This document shows positions 28,473 through 37,735 of a stretch of 64,000 bases of DNA, piece after piece. The stretch covers positions 1-64,000 of the forward strand of contig NZ_DAIDJE010000178.1 of assembly GCF_027451485.1 (NCBI RefSeq), given 5' to 3'. The position numbers were made by a program, and so were the translations under genes. The stretch's first letter is position 1, and the number at the start of each line of letters is the position of its first letter. Origin of the DNA: Bradyrhizobium sp. GTDB taxonomy: Bacteria > Pseudomonadota > Alphaproteobacteria > Rhizobiales > Xanthobacteraceae. Under the pieces are notes generated by a model. It saw nothing but the letters and a program-made list of their open reading frames with translations. It searched no databases and was not told where the DNA came from.

Positions 28473-28724
28473 TCAGGCCGCTTCGACGACACCATCCCGC
28501 GCGTCCTCGCCCTTTCGGACGGCTTCGCCCCCCTTCTTCGGCTTGGCGACCACTGGCACGGCTAGCGCCTTCTTGGTGAGCTTGCCGTACTGCGACAGTC
28601 GTTCCAGTTCGGCTTCAAGTTCGCCCTGCCGCGCCAAGACCTTTTGAGCCAGCTTTTCGGTTGCTGCATCGCGCAGCGCCGCAAGTTCTTCGATGCTCAA
28701 CGAATCCAGATCAATCTTTGCCAT
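28473..28724 (-). CDS. Small coiled-coil protein resembling the H-NS N-terminal domain, lacking the C-terminal DNA-binding motif
   Basis: MAKIDLDSLSIEELAALRDAATEKLAQKVLARQGELEAELERLSQYGK; no H-NS-type TWSGRGRxPxW motif. Confidence 0.55.
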   Translation of the reverse strand: MAKIDLDSLSIEELAALRDAATEKLAQKVLARQGELEAELERLSQYGKLTKKALAVPVVAKPKKGGEAVRKGEDARDGVVEAA

Positions 28725-28848
28725 TGATGTCTCCTGACTTCGCCTTCGCTATCGACAGCGTTCGCCCGTCTCAAGACGCAGCATCTCTTATCCACAATCA
28801 CGATCTTGCGCCGGCTCATCCCATTCACGCCCCAATCTTCGGACGTCA

Positions 28849-29034
28849 ATGATCGCGGGACGCGAATCAACAGAGATGGCAATGAGCGAAAAGGAAAAAA
28901 ATGACCGGCTCGCGCGCGAACGCGACGAGATTGCGGCGCATGTGGCGAGGTTCAGGGCGACCCAGGAAAAATTCCGACGCGAACGCGACGAATATTTCAC
29001 AACCACGCTCGGGAATGCCCGACTCGGCGCCTGA
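28849..29034 (+). CDS. Small charged hypothetical protein
   Basis: 61-aa ORF (internal ATGs) followed by a good terminator at 29055-29088. Confidence 0.5.
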   Translation: MIAGRESTEMAMSEKEKNDRLARERDEIAAHVARFRATQEKFRRERDEYFTTTLGNARLGA

Positions 29035-29054
29035 CAGCAGCAGCACCAGCACGA

Positions 29055-29088
29055 GGAAGGCCCGGGATCACCCCGGCCCTTCCTTTTT
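29055..29088 (+). terminator. Rho-independent terminator
   Basis: GGAAGGCCCGGG-atcac-CCCGGCCCTTCC followed by TTTTT. Confidence 0.75.
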
Positions 29089-29415
29089 CAAAAGGCAGAT
29101 CGCCTGGCGATAATAGCGATGCCAGTAATGACGGTGCCAAGATGAGGGTGCCAATACGGACCGCTGTCATAGAGCATAGCCTGGACCGTAGGCCGGCCCG
29201 TAGTAGGCATAGGCGGGACCATAGCCCTCGGCGTCCGCTGCGATCGTTCCCGCGGCCAAGCCAATCCCTAGCGCAGGCCGGATTCCGTGGGCCTTTACCG
29301 GCGCAGCGACGGCGCCGATCGCCGGGTGATGGTTGCCGCGGAAACCCGGATGAAACTCGGGAAAGGAAGGAACCAAAAAAGAGCGGCCCAAAAGGGCCGC
29401 TCCTTTGAGTGTCAC
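29080..29415 (-). pseudogene. Degraded Gly/Tyr/His-rich secreted protein gene
   Basis: Frame 1 gives GLAAGTIAADAEGYGPAYAYYGPAYGPGYAL*; a neighbouring frame then gives WHRHYWHRYYRQAI, together resembling one gene broken by frameshift. Confidence 0.35.
29376..29402 (-). terminator. Rho-independent terminator of the BA14K-like gene
   Basis: GAGCGGCCC-AAAA-GGGCCGCTC (29381-29402) followed on the minus strand by TTTTTT. Confidence 0.8.
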
Positions 29416-29422
29416 GACGACT

Positions 29423-30046
29423 TTATGGGCAAGGATGTCTCACGCCATCGAAGCCGAGATAGGTCCCGCTTGCCGGGTCATAGGAGCGGAAGCGTTGCGC
29501 GCAATACGACGCATCGGCAACCATCGGTCCTGCGACCGGAGGAGGCTGGTCGAACGCCACGGTCGGTCCGACATCATAGGCGTAGCTGTCGCCATAATAA
29601 TCGGGGCCAAATGCATAGCCGCCGCCATAATAGGGTTCATAGCCGTATCCGTAACCGTAATCGTTTGCCGCCACCGCCGCGCCGGTTGCCAGGCCAGCAG
29701 CCGCTGCGCCCGCGACAAAGCCAGCGTCACGCCCGAAGCCGCGGCCGCGACTGTCGCGAAATTCTCCGCCTCCATATACGCCACGGTCGCCCTCGGCCAT
29801 TTGCCGATTGCCTCTCACAAATTGCGTATGGCCGCGGGCCGCGAAATTGGCTCTGCCGACGTTGGCCTGAGGGCCGAAATTGGACTGCGCCCGGGAACCG
29901 GCACCCATTTGCGCACCGCCCACGTGTCCTCTTACGGCGGCGTGCGCGGCGGGACGGCCGTTCTGCGCTTGCTGCGCCAAGACGGGGGCTGCGAAAACAA
30001 GCGAAAGCGACAGAGCCGTAGCTCCCAACACTCGAAACCTGGTCAT
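29423..30046 (-). CDS. BA14K family secreted protein
   Basis: Signal peptide; C-terminal YCAQRFRSYDPASGTYLGFDGVRHPCP motif. Confidence 0.85.
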   Translation of the reverse strand: MTRFRVLGATALSLSLVFAAPVLAQQAQNGRPAAHAAVRGHVGGAQMGAGSRAQSNFGPQANVGRANFAARGHTQFVRGNRQMAEGDRGVYGGGEFRDSRGRGFGRDAGFVAGAAAAGLATGAAVAANDYGYGYGYEPYYGGGYAFGPDYYGDSYAYDVGPTVAFDQPPPVAGPMVADASYCAQRFRSYDPASGTYLGFDGVRHPCP

Positions 30047-30125
30047 CCTGTTTCTCCAAGACAGTGAAGCCTGAGAAACAACGTCCCCCCTCCGATCGTT
30101 CCGATGCGTTGCAAAATGTGCGTGA

Positions 30126-30263
30126 TCAGCGGACCAACATCATGATGATGACAAAAATGACGGTGCCCACCAGACCTGCCAAAAATATGGCACGGCGCAG
30201 TCGTGTATTTAGAACGATCTCGCCGCCACGGGCTTTTTCCGCCGGATACGGCTTTTGGTCCAT
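30126..30263 (-). CDS. Small single-TM protein (45 aa)
   Basis: MDQKPYPAEKARGGEIVLNTRLRRAIFLAGLVGTVIFVIIMMLVR; below the ORF-track length cut-off. Confidence 0.6.
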   Translation of the reverse strand: MDQKPYPAEKARGGEIVLNTRLRRAIFLAGLVGTVIFVIIMMLVR

Positions 30264-30390
30264 CGTGCGGCTCCTCTTTTCGGACTCAAGGATTTGAACA
30301 CGGCCTTGGTTCCCTATGCCGCCACTGCCTGCTATCCAGGTTCCTGAGAGGCACGAACCGAGTGGTCCATCCCAGGGAGAACAAAGAACA

Positions 30391-30840
30391 ATGCGATATC
30401 TTCACACCATGCTCCGCGTTCGCAATCTCGACGCTGCGCTAAAATTTTATCGCGACGCTCTCGGACTGAAAGAGGTCCGCCGGGTAGACAACGAAAAAGG
30501 CAAGTTTACGCTGGTGTTTCTGTGTGCGCCCGAAGACGAAGCTATTTTGGCGGCTTCCAAGGGACGCGGCGCACCGTTGGTCGAACTCACTTACAACTGG
30601 GAGGAGGAAAAATACGGCGAGGACCGCTTTTTCGGCCATCTTGCCTATGAGGTCGACGACATCTATGCGACTTGCGAGCGCCTGATGAAGCTCGGCATCA
30701 CCATCAACCGGCCGCCGCGCGATGGGCAGATGGCTTTCGTGCGTTCGCCGGATCTTCACTCGATCGAACTTTTGCAAAAGGGTGATGCCAAAGCTCCGGC
30801 TGAGCCGTGGACGTCCATGGCGAACACCGGACACTGGTAG
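30391..30840 (+). CDS. gloA: Lactoylglutathione lyase (glyoxalase I)
   Basis: [49 protein letters not shown]. Confidence 0.92.
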   Translation: MRYLHTMLRVRNLDAALKFYRDALGLKEVRRVDNEKGKFTLVFLCAPEDEAILAASKGRGAPLVELTYNWEEEKYGEDRFFGHLAYEVDDIYATCERLMKLGITINRPPRDGQMAFVRSPDLHSIELLQKGDAKAPAEPWTSMANTGHW

Positions 30841-30954
30841 GCGCCGCGTATATTGCGAGACGCTCGCACGTCCAGCGAAACGAGTTTGCGCACTGACGGC
30901 GGAACTTCGCTTCTCACCACGCGTTGGCCTTTTTTGACAAGAGTGGAGGCTGAG

Positions 30955-31035
30955 ATGGCGCGAGGACTTTTGCTCTGGCTTTTGGGCGTGCCTATTCCGG
31001 TGATTATTCTGCTTTGGCTGTTCTTCGGCCGCTGA
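30955..31035 (+). CDS. Miniprotein, single TM helix (26 aa)
   Basis: MARGLLLWLLGVPIPVIILLWLFFGR with gtggagg RBS-like sequence 7-10 nt upstream. Confidence 0.6.
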   Translation: MARGLLLWLLGVPIPVIILLWLFFGR

Positions 31036-31182
31036 CAGATCTTTTCCGTGGTTGAGTCAGGCTCCGCTCGTGCGCGGGGCCTGATTGGTTTGGTGGGCGT
31101 AACGCCCGTTGGAGCCGCTAAGAATATCCTTGGCCGGAAACTTGCGCTATCGTCGGCGGATCACTCCTGGGAGCGAAGGATC

Positions 31183-31830
31183 GTGTCGAACGACAACCAG
31201 AGCCAGATCACCATCTGGGGCCGCGCCAATTCCGTCAACGTCCAGAAGGTTCTGTGGTGCCTTTACGAGCTTGAGCTCGCCTATCAGCGCATCGATGCGG
31301 GCATGGCATTCGGAAAGAATCACGAGCCGGAATATCTGGCGATGAATCCGAATGGCCGCGTGCCGACACTGGTCGACGGCGATTTCGTGCTCTGGGAATC
31401 CAATTCCATCATGCGCTACCTCGTGCTCGCTTATCGGCCGCAGTCGCCGCTTTACCCAAAGGATCCCAAAGGGCGGGCGAGCGTCGATCGGTGGCTGGAT
31501 TGGACGCTGTCGACGCTGCAACCGGTCGATCGGCCGGTGTTCTGGGCGCTGGTACGGACCCCTCTCGCGCAGCGCGATATGGTGGCAATCCAGAAGGATG
31601 CCGATGCCGAAGCCGCCCAGTGGCGAGTTGTCGAGCTCTATCTCAAGACGCGCCGCTTCATAACGGGCGACGAATTCACGCTGGCCGATATTGCCCTCGG
31701 CGCCTATGCGCGTCGCTGGTTCGGCGTTGAGGGAATCGCCAAGCCGTCTTTGCCTCACCTAGAGCGCTGGTTCGGAGAACTCGCTTCGCGGCCAGGCTTC
31801 GTGCGGCACATCGCGCCGCCGATGTCATGA
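31183..31830 (+). CDS. Glutathione S-transferase family protein
   Basis: ITIWGRANSVNVQKVLWCLYELELAYQRIDAG, NPNGRVPTLVDGDFVLWESNSIMRYL. Confidence 0.92.
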   Translation: MSNDNQSQITIWGRANSVNVQKVLWCLYELELAYQRIDAGMAFGKNHEPEYLAMNPNGRVPTLVDGDFVLWESNSIMRYLVLAYRPQSPLYPKDPKGRASVDRWLDWTLSTLQPVDRPVFWALVRTPLAQRDMVAIQKDADAEAAQWRVVELYLKTRRFITGDEFTLADIALGAYARRWFGVEGIAKPSLPHLERWFGELASRPGFVRHIAPPMS

Positions 31831-31867
31831 TATCCGCAAAGATATCCGAACGCGGAAACCGATGCTG

Positions 31868-32122
31868 CTATCTGACGAACTTGACGCCCAACGACCGTCC
31901 GCGCCGCCAGACCACGTTGCATGGACGTCCCGCCTTCGGATCGCGTGAAAAAGCGAGCAGCACCCGGCCCGACAACACGCTTGAATCGGATACCGTGATC
32001 TTCGCCCCCGAGGACGACATGTCGTGCACGAAACAGTGACGAGTTGCGAAGCCGCCTTCCAGGGTGATCCACGCCGCCTGCTGCACAGACCTGCGGACGT
32101 CGCGTTTTTTGGCTGCTGCCAT
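31868..32122 (-). CDS. PilZ domain protein
   Basis: KKRDVRRSVQQAAWITLEGGFATRHCFVHDMSSSGAKI. Confidence 0.8.
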   Translation of the reverse strand: MAAAKKRDVRRSVQQAAWITLEGGFATRHCFVHDMSSSGAKITVSDSSVLSGRVLLAFSRDPKAGRPCNVVWRRGRSLGVKFVR

Positions 32123-32225
32123 GATCGCTTGTTCCGGTTTGGATGGTCCGGCTTTCTATCGGAGCGGGATTTATAAACCCTTGCGCGGATCGCAGAGTCC
32201 GCGGGGCTGGCGAAATCCAGCGCAG

Positions 32226-32300
32226 TGGCGCTCCCTAGCGGAATCGAACCGCTCTCTCCACCGTGAAAGGGTGGCGTCCTAACCGATAGACGAAGGGAGC
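32226..32300 (-). tRNA. tRNA-Glu (anticodon TTC)
   Basis: GCTCCCTTCGTCTATCGGTTAGGACGCCACCCTTTCACGGTGGAGAGAGCGGTTCGATTCCGCTAGGGAGCGCCA cloverleaf. Confidence 0.96.
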
Positions 32301-32794
32301 AAGGCGCTTGCCGCGACACGGCCGATTGCTCGGCCACGCCACCGCCTCACTCTAGTTGACGAAATCCATCCAATATATCAATATCTTGGAGGGTTCTCTT
32401 CACCTGCCGGCTCGGCCGAGAGTTACGGCGAGGACCGGCGCGCGAACGTATAGTGGCGTTTGCGTCCTCCGGCAAGCCACGCGTGGGACGGTTTACCCAC
32501 AGGATTGCGGCAATCGCCGCCCAACCGCTTTGCAAACCATACCCGTTTGAAATAGCCGCTTTGCTTCGCGTCATATTTTTCAGCGAAAGTTGCGCATCAG
32601 CTCCGCCCGAAAGTTCTTCGAGGTGCCTATCAAGGGCTATTCGATTTAGCTGGCGTGCTTGCTGGCGCATCTCGTGACGACCGCCACGCCCGTAGAGGAG
32701 CCCACGCTTTCACAGCGCCCGGCTGGACATTCATTACAACTATTGATTTTCTCTCGAAAGCGATGCTCCCATCGGAGAAGTTTCGTCTCTCAAA

Positions 32795-34123
32795 TTGGGA
32801 TCGTCGGTTTTGCCCGAGGCTTCAAACGCGGCGCGCCGTCTCGATAGCTTCAGGCGCCTGCTCAGCCATATCCACGAACGAATCCTGCCGGACATCGGCT
32901 TCGTGCTGTGGGACGGTTCCACGGTCCCTGCGGACCTCAGCTCGGATGCGATGGCCTTCGTCATCGCTGACGAGGGTGCCGTTGCCGCCATGATCCGGCG
33001 GCCAAACGTCGACACCTTCCTCAACCTCTGGGTCACATCACGGTTCGACCTCCGCAATGGATCGTTCTTTGACCTTGCAACGCGGCGCCCCAAGACGCGC
33101 ACCAGAGAGCTGGTGAAATCATTCGACAAGCGTCTCGCGCTCACGACGCTGGCAAAGTTTCTGCTTGTTCCGCGCGGCGGACCGTGGCCCCTGGAAGCTG
33201 TCCGTAAGGCACGCACCGACGGCTCCGAGGCCGCCAGTAAGACAAACATTCATTACCACTACGACGTCTCGAACCGGTTTTACGAACTGTTTCTCGATCC
33301 GGAGATGGTCTACTCCTGCGCCTATTTCAAAGATTGGAACAACGATCTTGCGACGGCGCAGATCGACAAGCTCGATATGATCTGTCGCAAGCTGCGCCTC
33401 AACAAAGGAGAAACGTTGCTTGACGTTGGTTGCGGCTGGGGCGCCCTCGTCTGTCACGCCGCCCAACATTATGGTGTACGCGCTCATGGCGTCACGCTGG
33501 CGGAAGAGCAGTTCGCCTACGCGAAGGAAAAGGTCGCCCGACTTGGTCTCGATGACAAGGTGACTGTCGAGCTACGCGACTACTCACGTCTTGAAGGCAG
33601 CTTCGACAAGATCGCTTCGATCGGCATGTTCGAACATGTCGGCCTCGCCAACCACGCGACCTACTTCAAGACCATCAACCGCCTGCTCAAGCCGGGCGGC
33701 TTGTACCTTCACCACAGCATCGCGCTACGATCGAAGAGTTTCGAGCGCTTTCGCAAAGGCGGCCGGCGGGATGCCGCAGCGGCGACCGCAATCGGCCGCT
33801 ACATTTTCCCCGGCGGCGAACTGGACCACGTCGGCCTGTCGGTCGCCAATCTCGAAATGCACAATTTCGAGGTGCACGACGTCGAAGCCTGGCGCGAGCA
33901 TTACATGCGCACGACGCGGCTCTGGCATGATCGGCTATCGGCCAACAGCGAGGCTGCCGAGCACGAAATCGGCCGCGAGAAGACGAGACTCTGGATCGCC
34001 TATCTCGCCGTGGTCTCGATTGCGTTTGCCCAAGGCACGGTCGGAATCTTTCAGACCTTGGCCTCAAACCGCATTCGGGGCTCTTCCGGTCTCCCGCCGA
34101 CACGCGCCGATTTGTATCGGTAG
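32795..34123 (+). CDS. Cyclopropane-fatty-acyl-phospholipid synthase family protein
   Basis: HYHYDVSNRFYELFLDPEMVYSCAYF, LLDVGCGWGALVCHAAQHYGVRAHGVTLAEEQ, SIGMFEHVG. Confidence 0.94.
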   Translation: MGSSVLPEASNAARRLDSFRRLLSHIHERILPDIGFVLWDGSTVPADLSSDAMAFVIADEGAVAAMIRRPNVDTFLNLWVTSRFDLRNGSFFDLATRRPKTRTRELVKSFDKRLALTTLAKFLLVPRGGPWPLEAVRKARTDGSEAASKTNIHYHYDVSNRFYELFLDPEMVYSCAYFKDWNNDLATAQIDKLDMICRKLRLNKGETLLDVGCGWGALVCHAAQHYGVRAHGVTLAEEQFAYAKEKVARLGLDDKVTVELRDYSRLEGSFDKIASIGMFEHVGLANHATYFKTINRLLKPGGLYLHHSIALRSKSFERFRKGGRRDAAAATAIGRYIFPGGELDHVGLSVANLEMHNFEVHDVEAWREHYMRTTRLWHDRLSANSEAAEHEIGREKTRLWIAYLAVVSIAFAQGTVGIFQTLASNRIRGSSGLPPTRADLYR

Positions 34124-34207
34124 GTCCTGTTCGGCACTGCTATTGACTTTGACTCGCGCCCTTCGCTACGGACGCCTATCTTAATCTCGCAAGCGCGGCG
34201 CGAACCG

Positions 34208-34540
34208 ATGACCCTTCACCCCCGCAATCTGATGGTCCTGGCGGCCTTGGCCCTGGCCGGGTGCGGCGGTATGCCCAGCCTGTCGCTGCAGGACGTCAAG
34301 GCGAGAAACGATTTCAAGGGCAAGCCGGTGAGCGTGATCATTGGCCGGCTCGGCAATCCCGATCTTCAGCAGACGATCTCGGGGCAGAAATTCTACATGT
34401 GGCGAATTGGCAGTGGCACGCAGAATTGCCTGATCTCGGCCGGCATTTCAGGCGATGTCGTCGATTCGTATAATGCGACCGGCGACGCGGCGATCTGCTC
34501 GCCCTACCTTCCTCCCGCCGAATCCGTCCAGGCTCAATAG
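34208..34540 (+). CDS. Small lipoprotein, hypothetical
   Basis: Lipobox-like LALAGCGG; 110 aa. Confidence 0.7.
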   Translation: MTLHPRNLMVLAALALAGCGGMPSLSLQDVKARNDFKGKPVSVIIGRLGNPDLQQTISGQKFYMWRIGSGTQNCLISAGISGDVVDSYNATGDAAICSPYLPPAESVQAQ

Positions 34541-34555
34541 CGACAGGTCCGAGCG

Positions 34556-35788
34556 ATGAATGATCACGGTCCAAAAGCCGACGGCGCGCGGGTGCTGGCC
34601 GATCTCAACGCGCTCCGCGCCATTGGCGCCTACCAGAGCGGCGTGCACCGGCCCACCTTTTCCGAGCCGCATCTTCGTTCGCTGCAATGGCTGATGGACA
34701 AATTACCGGAGGCCATGCTCGCGCCGGAGATTGATGGCATCGGCAACGTATTCGGCGTCAGTGCAAAACACGGACCGAAACTGCTCGCGGGCTCCCATCT
34801 GGAGAGCCAGAACTTCGCTGGCTGGCTCGATGGTCCGCTCGGCGTGATCTATGCACTTGAAGCCGCGCGCCTGATCAATCCTGATCCCGGCATAAACGGT
34901 GCGGTGGAAGTGGCATCTTGGTGCGATGAAGAAGGTCATTTCGGCCATTTCCTCGGCAGCCGTTCCTATGTCGGCGATGTCAGCGAACAGGAGATCGATG
35001 CTGCTCGTGATCGCACCGATGGCCGTGCAATGCGGGACGCGCTGCAAGCCGCCGGGCTCACAGGCCTGCCGCGAAAAAACGCGAAATCCGGCGGCCACAT
35101 TGGATATATCGAGGCTCATATCGAGCAAGGGCGGACCCTTGAAGGATCGCAGATCTGCATCGGTGTGGTCACCTCAATTGTCGGCATCTGGCAATATCAG
35201 ATCACCGTCACAGGCGAGCAAAACCACGCTGGCACCACGCGGATGAAGGACCGGAAGGATGCCGGCCTGGCGGCGGCGAGACTATGCGTCGCCATCGACG
35301 ACCGTTTTCCCGCCTGCGCGGGGTCGCGCACTGTATGGACCACGGGCCGGCTCACTTTCGACCCTGGCGCGCCGAGCATTGTCCCCGGCCGCGCCGACAT
35401 GCTGTTTCAGATCCGCGACGATGATATTGATCTCGTAGGGCGCCTCGAGGCGCTGCTCGGCGAGATCGCCGCCGGGATTTCTGCGGCAAGCGGATGCCGC
35501 GTCGATGTCAAACGGATACGCACCGGCAAGCCGGCCATGATGGATTTCAAATTCCAGCGCGCGATTGCAGGCGCCGCGTCGATCTTTGCAGACGGCAAAT
35601 CGCTTCCTATGCCAAGCGCCGCCGGGCACGACGCCCAGGTTCTGGCCTCGATCATGCCAGCGGGTATGCTGTTCGTGCCATCGATCGGCGGCATCAGTCA
35701 TCACTGGAGCGAAAATACCTCCGATGCGGACATCGTCAGGGGCGCAGAAGTATTCGTCGAGGCCTGCAGGCGTTTGCTTTCGAGTTGA
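34556..35788 (+). CDS. Zn-dependent hydrolase, M20/allantoate amidohydrolase-like (N-carbamoyl amino acid hydrolase family)
   Basis: GSHLESQNFAGWLDGPLGVIYALEAAR, DEEGHFGHFLGSRSYVG, GEQNHAGTTRMKDRKDAGLAAARL. Confidence 0.9.
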   Translation: MNDHGPKADGARVLADLNALRAIGAYQSGVHRPTFSEPHLRSLQWLMDKLPEAMLAPEIDGIGNVFGVSAKHGPKLLAGSHLESQNFAGWLDGPLGVIYALEAARLINPDPGINGAVEVASWCDEEGHFGHFLGSRSYVGDVSEQEIDAARDRTDGRAMRDALQAAGLTGLPRKNAKSGGHIGYIEAHIEQGRTLEGSQICIGVVTSIVGIWQYQITVTGEQNHAGTTRMKDRKDAGLAAARLCVAIDDRFPACAGSRTVWTTGRLTFDPGAPSIVPGRADMLFQIRDDDIDLVGRLEALLGEIAAGISAASGCRVDVKRIRTGKPAMMDFKFQRAIAGAASIFADGKSLPMPSAAGHDAQVLASIMPAGMLFVPSIGGISHHWSENTSDADIVRGAEVFVEACRRLLSS

Positions 35789-35796
35789 GCTGCCGC

Positions 35797-36642
35797 TCAT
35801 TTTCCCTGCCAGCGCGGCGGACGTTTTTCGGCAAAGGCCTTCGGGCCCTCGACATAGTCGGCGGACGCAAGCATTTCTCGCACGGCGGGATATTCGCGCT
35901 GAGCGATCATGGCCTCTGGCAACGGCACGTTCAATCCGTCCATTACCGCCTGCTTCGACGCCCGGATCGACATGGGACTATTCTGACAGATTTGATCTGC
36001 CCAACGCTCGGCGGCGCTGAGGGCCTCGCCAGCCGAGACCACCTCATTAACGAAGCCGAGCTCGAAACCTTCACGCGCCGACACGTGCCGGCCGGTCAAG
36101 ATCATGCCCATCGCCCGCTTCAGCCCGATCTGGCGCGGCAACCGTTGCAGGCCGCCGGCCAGAGCCGCCAGTCCGACGCGCGGCTCAGGCAAAGCAAACG
36201 TTGCATTTTCCGAGGCAATGATGAGGTCGCATGCCAATGCGATTTCAAAGCCACCGCCCATCGCCACGCCATTGACGGCAGCTATGATCGGCTTGTCACA
36301 GTGAAATCGCAATGTCAGCCCGCCGAATCCGGTCGCATTCCAGCCCCGCTCGCCGCCTGCGGCCTGCCATTTCAAGTCGTTTCCCGAGCAGAACGCCCGA
36401 TCGCCCGCGCCGGTGACAATGGCCACCCACTGATCGGGATCGGCGGAAAAGGAGTTGAACACTTCGTGCAGCTCGAAATGGGCAGGCTTATGCAGCGCGT
36501 TCAATACCTCGGGACGATTAAGGGTCACGATCGTCACGTGGCCGCGCTGCTTCACCTCGACAAACTCATAAGTCACTGCGTCACCCCTTGTATGATCGAA
36601 CCACTCGCCGTGTATCGGCGCAAACATAGAGCTGTATTTCAT
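35797..36642 (-). CDS. Enoyl-CoA hydratase/isomerase family protein
   Basis: VTIVTLNRPEVLNALHKPAHFELHEVF, GAGDRAFCSGNDLKW, GVAMGGGFEIALACDLIIASE. Confidence 0.93.
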   Translation of the reverse strand: MKYSSMFAPIHGEWFDHTRGDAVTYEFVEVKQRGHVTIVTLNRPEVLNALHKPAHFELHEVFNSFSADPDQWVAIVTGAGDRAFCSGNDLKWQAAGGERGWNATGFGGLTLRFHCDKPIIAAVNGVAMGGGFEIALACDLIIASENATFALPEPRVGLAALAGGLQRLPRQIGLKRAMGMILTGRHVSAREGFELGFVNEVVSAGEALSAAERWADQICQNSPMSIRASKQAVMDGLNVPLPEAMIAQREYPAVREMLASADYVEGPKAFAEKRPPRWQGK

Positions 36643-37120
36643 AGCCGTGCACTCCGGCTGTTGAACATTCCGCCTCGAAAGCCGAAACACTCGGCTTAAG
36701 AGTACGCGGTCCGTTAACTGCGGGGCCATCATGGAAGTTGCCACGCGATTCCGGTCCGCGCTACCCAATAAGTAGTCATGCCCCCTGGGGTCTGCAGCGT
36801 GTCGAATGCACGCATCTGAACTCGGCGCGAAAGACGAGAAATCCGTGGGAGCGCACCTGCCGGCGGCGCTTTGAATGGTGCGCTGCGGTCAGATAACGGG
36901 AACTTCTCCGGCCGGTTGAATGGTGTTGTTGGCCGCGACCATCAGGCAATCCTGCATCGGGCTGCCGGTGGTCAGTTCGCGCGCCACTCAAGGCCCCGAC
37001 CGGCAATGGCGTCGCAAAATTGCCAGTCCTGCGATCGCGGGCGTAAGGCTTCCCTGGGCGGCACTGTGAGGCTTGGGCCTTCCGTATCGGAACGCTGCTC
37101 CTTTCCGGCTAGAGACTGCA

Positions 37121-37345
37121 TCAATCCAGCCGGCGGCGACCCCAGGCAACGGCCGCCCAAACCCGTTCATGAAGATAGTACCATGCGATTTTTGTCAGGA
37201 TCTCAACGCCGGCGATCGAGCCCGCGATCTCGACCCTTCCGGTAAAGAACCAGCTGATCGCGAACGTATCGAGGGTTCCGAGCGTTCGCCAGCTGACCGC
37301 CTTGAGAACCGACCTCGAATGCGTTTCTGCCCCGCGGAAAATCAC
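37121..37345 (-). CDS. DUF2061 membrane protein
   Basis: RSVLKAVSWRTLGTLDTFAISWFFTGRVEIAGSIAGVEILTKIAWYYLHERVW. Confidence 0.88.
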   Translation of the reverse strand: MIFRGAETHSRSVLKAVSWRTLGTLDTFAISWFFTGRVEIAGSIAGVEILTKIAWYYLHERVWAAVAWGRRRLD

Positions 37346-37735
37346 CGGCGCGCTCCTCTATTGTTGGCACACCCTAACACGTGAGCTCAGCCATCAGGTC
37401 TGCGGTTGTCATGCAGCGCGAGCAAGGGCTCCCGGCAGCTTGGCGGCCGTTGCTCCGGCTATGCAATTGCCATCCACGGAAATGCCGCCTGTTTTTCCGC
37501 CGCGTTATGCTTTTAGAACAAGCGGTTGAACCACCGACCCTAAGCCCGATATCAGGACGTCAGGCCACGCCCCCGGTAGCAAGCGCGTCATTGCCATTGA
37601 GAGCGCCGAAAAATGGCATATTTGCCAGCGAGATCAAAAGCCGGCTCTTCAGGTGAACCTTTGATTTCCGCGCTGAATTCTCCCAATCAGACGGCTACCG
37701 GCCTCGGCGCTACGGGCATTAGAGTATATTAATCG

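Noticed and set aside
32381-32400. Near-palindrome ATATATCAATATCTTGG upstream of the cfa-like gene
   Set aside because: Only weak dyad symmetry and too far from the start; not distinguishable from AT-rich chance sequence.
35494-36699. 401-aa plus-strand ORF
   Set aside because: Overlaps the hydrolase 3' end and lies antisense to the enoyl-CoA hydratase gene; no motifs.
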